From: Desulfobulbus sp.
GTDB taxonomy: Bacteria > Desulfobacterota > Desulfobulbia > Desulfobulbales > Desulfobulbaceae
Assembly (NCBI GenBank): GCA_031280615.1
Contig: JAITGO010000023.1
Location: 124,001-188,000, forward strand
Direction: 5' to 3'
Length of the DNA stretch: 64,000 bases
Part shown: positions 61,681-64,000 of the stretch, piece by piece
How the letters are laid out: each line of letters starts with the position of its first letter
Numbering within the stretch: the stretch's first letter is position 1
Program-made: the position numbers and the translations under genes
Notes under the pieces: generated by a model
The model's database searches: none
What the model was told of the DNA's origin: nothing
The model's input: the letters and a program-made list of their open reading frames with translations, nothing else

Positions 61681-61905
61681 GGTCGCTGTGCATGGAATTC
61701 ATGTAAAAAACAGACCATTGACCAATGCTGTCTCCGCTTGATCATGCCAGCGGCAAGAGACGGTCAGCCTGCTTCAAGTTGAACAAATCGCGCATATTTT
61801 CAATGGAACGAGTTGGTAGCGCGGCCACGGTGACGGCTGACATCCCTATCGCTTTTTTCGGAGGAAAATGACTGGTCCAGTGGGCCGGAGCAAAGCAACA
61901 GCCAC

Positions 61906-64000
61906 TTATCTCACCATGCCGCGATACAGCCATTTTTCGATGATTTCAAAAATAATCTCCCGCTTGACCGGCTTGACGATGTAGTCGCTCATGCCTGCCT
62001 CAAGACAAATTTCCCGGTCTCCCTTCATGGCGTTGGCGGTCATGGCGACGATGGGGATCGCTGCGTATCCGCGGGCACGAAGTTCCTTGGTCGCCTCCAG
62101 CCCATCCATCTCGGGCATTTGGACATCCATGAGCACGAGGTCGAATTCTTCGGGATTCTCGGCAAAGGTATCGACCGCCTGACGGCCGTTATTGACGACC
62201 GTGACCTTGTAGCCGGCCTTGGTGAGGATCAGCACCGCCAGCTTTTGATTGACCGGATTGTCTTCGGCAAGGAGAATCCGGACCGATTGTTTCATGGCCT
62301 CGCGGACGCTGTATTGGGTAATGAGGGGCGACGATTCCACCGGGCCTGCTTCGGCAGGCACACCGGCTCCCAGCAGTTTTTCGATGGTCTTGAAGAGAAT
62401 CTCCCGGCGGGTCGGCTTGATCAGAAAAGCATCGAAACCCGCGCTCTTGCAGCGTTGGGCACTTTTGTCCGTGGTTGAGGTGTAGGCCAACAGGGGCAGA
62501 GCGCTTGCGTCGGCGAGTTCGCTGCGGATACGGCGTGCCAAGGTATAGCCGTCGGGGGCGGGCATCTGGATGTCCAGGATGACAAGATCAAACTGGCGCC
62601 GTTCATCCGCAGCCTGCCGCAGGATCGGCACAACCGTGCCACTGTCGGAAATGGCGGTCACCTCCAGGCGGGCCGACCGGAGCACATGCGCAAGAATGTC
62701 GAGGTTGGTTTGATTGTCGTCAACGATCAACACCCGCTTGCCGGCTAGATTGACCGTGTGGAACGTCTTCTTTTGTTGCTGCGGCGCCTTGCTGAGCGTG
62801 GCGATGAAATGGAAGCTGCTGCCCTGGCCGGGGCGGCTTTCGGCCCAAACCTTGCCGTCCATGAGATCCGCAATTTTTCGGCAAATGGAAAGCCCCAATC
62901 CCGTTCCCCCGTATTCACGGGTAGTGGAGCCGTCGGCTTGGCGAAACGCCTCGAAAATTACTTCCAGTTTGTCTTTCGGAATGCCGATGCCGGTATCGCG
63001 GATGGTGGCATGCAACGTTATGGACGTTTCGTTTTCGTCCTCCACCATGATGGCAAGTTCCAGCTCGCCCTGTTTGGTGAATTTGGCCGCATTGCCCATG
63101 AGGTTGACCAGAACCTGGCGGTAGCGGCCCGGATCGCCCATGACGTTGGCCGGCAAGGCGTCGTCAATCCGGCACAGCACCTCAATCGGCTGGCCGACCA
63201 CTTTGGGCCGAATCAAGTCGCACACATCTTGAGCCGTGATTTCGGGATCGAAACTGATGCATTCCAAATCGAGCTTTCCCGCCTCGACCTTGGAAAAGTC
63301 GAGAATGTCGTTGATCAGGGAAAGCAGTGCATAGGCGCTGCGCTTGATGGTCTGGGCAAATTCCTCTTGTTCGTCGTCAAGCCCGGTATCAAGAAGCATG
63401 TCGGTGAATCCGATGATGCCGTTCATTGGAGTGCGGATTTCGTGGCTCATGGAGGCCAGAAATTCGCTCTTGGCAATGTTGGCGGCTTCGGCCGCCTTCT
63501 TTGCCGTCCGCAATTCGGCGGTCTGGGTTTTGATTTCCGCCTGCAACCTATTGGCATAGGTAAGTTGTTGCTCTTGTATCTTTTGGTAGTTCTGCTCGTT
63601 TTCCGCCATGATGTCCTGGAATTTTTTCTCCAGGGCCGCGGCTTTCCGATCGAACTGCTTTTTTTGGATGCGGAGTCGGTTGGCGGTCTCCTCCGTCTCC
63701 CGGCGGGCAAGAAAAAGTCGAATGGCCAGACGGATGATGTTTGCCATCCAAGTGGCGATATCGTCGGCTTGTTCCGCGCAGAGCGGCGTGGTGAGGATGT
63801 GCCCTTGCAGGTCAGGGACAGCGGCCAGGTAATAGCGTCTGCCCTGTACCACAAAGGTGGTTTCCGGAGAGGGGTGCTGGTGTTCTTTGATGAAGCGGGT
63901 GGCGAGGCCGGCATCCAGAGGGAATCCCTCGGATGCGGCATGGGGACCGAAATGGCTGAGGCAGAAGAACAGGAGTTGGTCGGTTTCCTGTTCCAGATGC
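61906..64000 (-). CDS. hybrid sensor histidine kinase with two receiver domains, 5'-truncated
   Basis: The frame stays open to the window edge, so the true start and the sensor region lie beyond base 64000. About 697 residues are visible. A coiled coil precedes '[20 protein letters not shown]' with the phosphorylated His; the ATPase domain shows '[14 protein letters not shown]', '[20 protein letters not shown]' and '[17 protein letters not shown]'. Two receiver domains follow: '[14 protein letters not shown]' with '[13 protein letters not shown]', and '[14 protein letters not shown]' with '[16 protein letters not shown]'. The C-terminus ends just after the second receiver, without an HPt domain. 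The 225-base gap before the ParB-like gene shows no clear gene. Confidence 0.9.
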   Translation of the reverse strand, partial: HLEQETDQLLFFCLSHFGPHAASEGFPLDAGLATRFIKEHQHPSPETTFVVQGRRYYLAAVPDLQGHILTTPLCAEQADDIATWMANIIRLAIRLFLARRETEETANRLRIQKKQFDRKAAALEKKFQDIMAENEQNYQKIQEQQLTYANRLQAEIKTQTAELRTAKKAAEAANIAKSEFLASMSHEIRTPMNGIIGFTDMLLDTGLDDEQEEFAQTIKRSAYALLSLINDILDFSKVEAGKLDLECISFDPEITAQDVCDLIRPKVVGQPIEVLCRIDDALPANVMGDPGRYRQVLVNLMGNAAKFTKQGELELAIMVEDENETSITLHATIRDTGIGIPKDKLEVIFEAFRQADGSTTREYGGTGLGLSICRKIADLMDGKVWAESRPGQGSSFHFIATLSKAPQQQKKTFHTVNLAGKRVLIVDDNQTNLDILAHVLRSARLEVTAISDSGTVVPILRQAADERRQFDLVILDIQMPAPDGYTLARRIRSELADASALPLLAYTSTTDKSAQRCKSAGFDAFLIKPTRREILFKTIEKLLGAGVPAEAGPVESSPLITQYSVREAMKQSVRILLAEDNPVNQKLAVLILTKAGYKVTVVNNGRQAVDTFAENPEEFDLVLMDVQMPEMDGLEATKELRARGYAAIPIVAMTANAMKGDREICLEAGMSDYIVKPVKREIIFEIIEKWLYRGMVR

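Noticed and set aside
61742..61933. Small minus-strand open frame between the kinase and ParB-like genes
   Set aside because: It overlaps the kinase C-terminus, has no convincing ribosome-binding site and no protein-like features.

Overview
The window is host chromosome of a sulfate-reducing bacterium, most likely of the Desulfobulbales/Desulfobulbaceae, carrying the right-hand third of a Mu-like prophage. The assignment rests on dsrA-dsrB-dsrD (the dissimilatory sulfite reductase genes with the small DsrD protein typical of sulfate reducers), on GC-rich codon use, and on deltaproteobacterial-style gene content such as a fused SecDF, an F0-only atp cluster and a KdsD/BamD-type Gram-negative envelope. 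I could not run a database search, so the genus is inference.

Bases 1-13421 (prophage, all on + strand): a densely packed late operon in Mu order. It runs from the capsid C-terminus through gp36-, gp37- and gp38-like proteins, tail sheath, tail tube, a tail-assembly chaperone with a probable recoded extension, tape measure, the gpN/gpP/gp45/gp46/gp47/gp48 baseplate set and a tail fibre, to small accessory genes and a D12-class DNA adenine methylase. The phage ends at 13421 with two 22-bp repeats and a terminal ...CA, which closely resembles the Mu right end.

Bases 13422-24000: a host hairpin touching the prophage junction, two small minus-strand genes, a DisA_N/diadenylate-cyclase-like protein of unknown role, an uncharacterised minus-strand gene, then dnaG, rpoD, dprA, rpe and pgi. 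Bases 24000-27040: the dsr locus, with a near-consensus promoter, a terminator-like hairpin in the dsrA leader, a strong terminator between dsrB and dsrD, and another after dsrD.

Bases 27075-44347: birA, an AcuI-like reductase and kdsD. Then comes a membrane protein with an N-terminal E2/UBC-like domain that lacks the catalytic cysteine, divergent from a DUF4388 protein. A secDF-ykgJ-HD-HAD operon, larB, a split phosphotransferase/P-loop kinase pair, bamD-trxB, trxA and hemL follow. Bases 44430-46166 encode AtpZ, AtpI and F0 subunits a and c without F1. Bases 46251-55061 hold a nucleoside phosphorylase with rimO, then minus-strand ihfB, rluB, a UbiD-family decarboxylase, YjbQ, a glycine-zipper lipoprotein, rmuC and cbpM-cbpA. 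Bases 55202-59474 form an aroK-glgA-unknown-gapA run. The window ends with a small zinc-finger protein, a ParB-like fusion protein and a 5'-truncated hybrid histidine kinase.

I saw no rRNA, tRNA, CRISPR array or insertion sequence. No stretch longer than about 300 bases lacks a gene.
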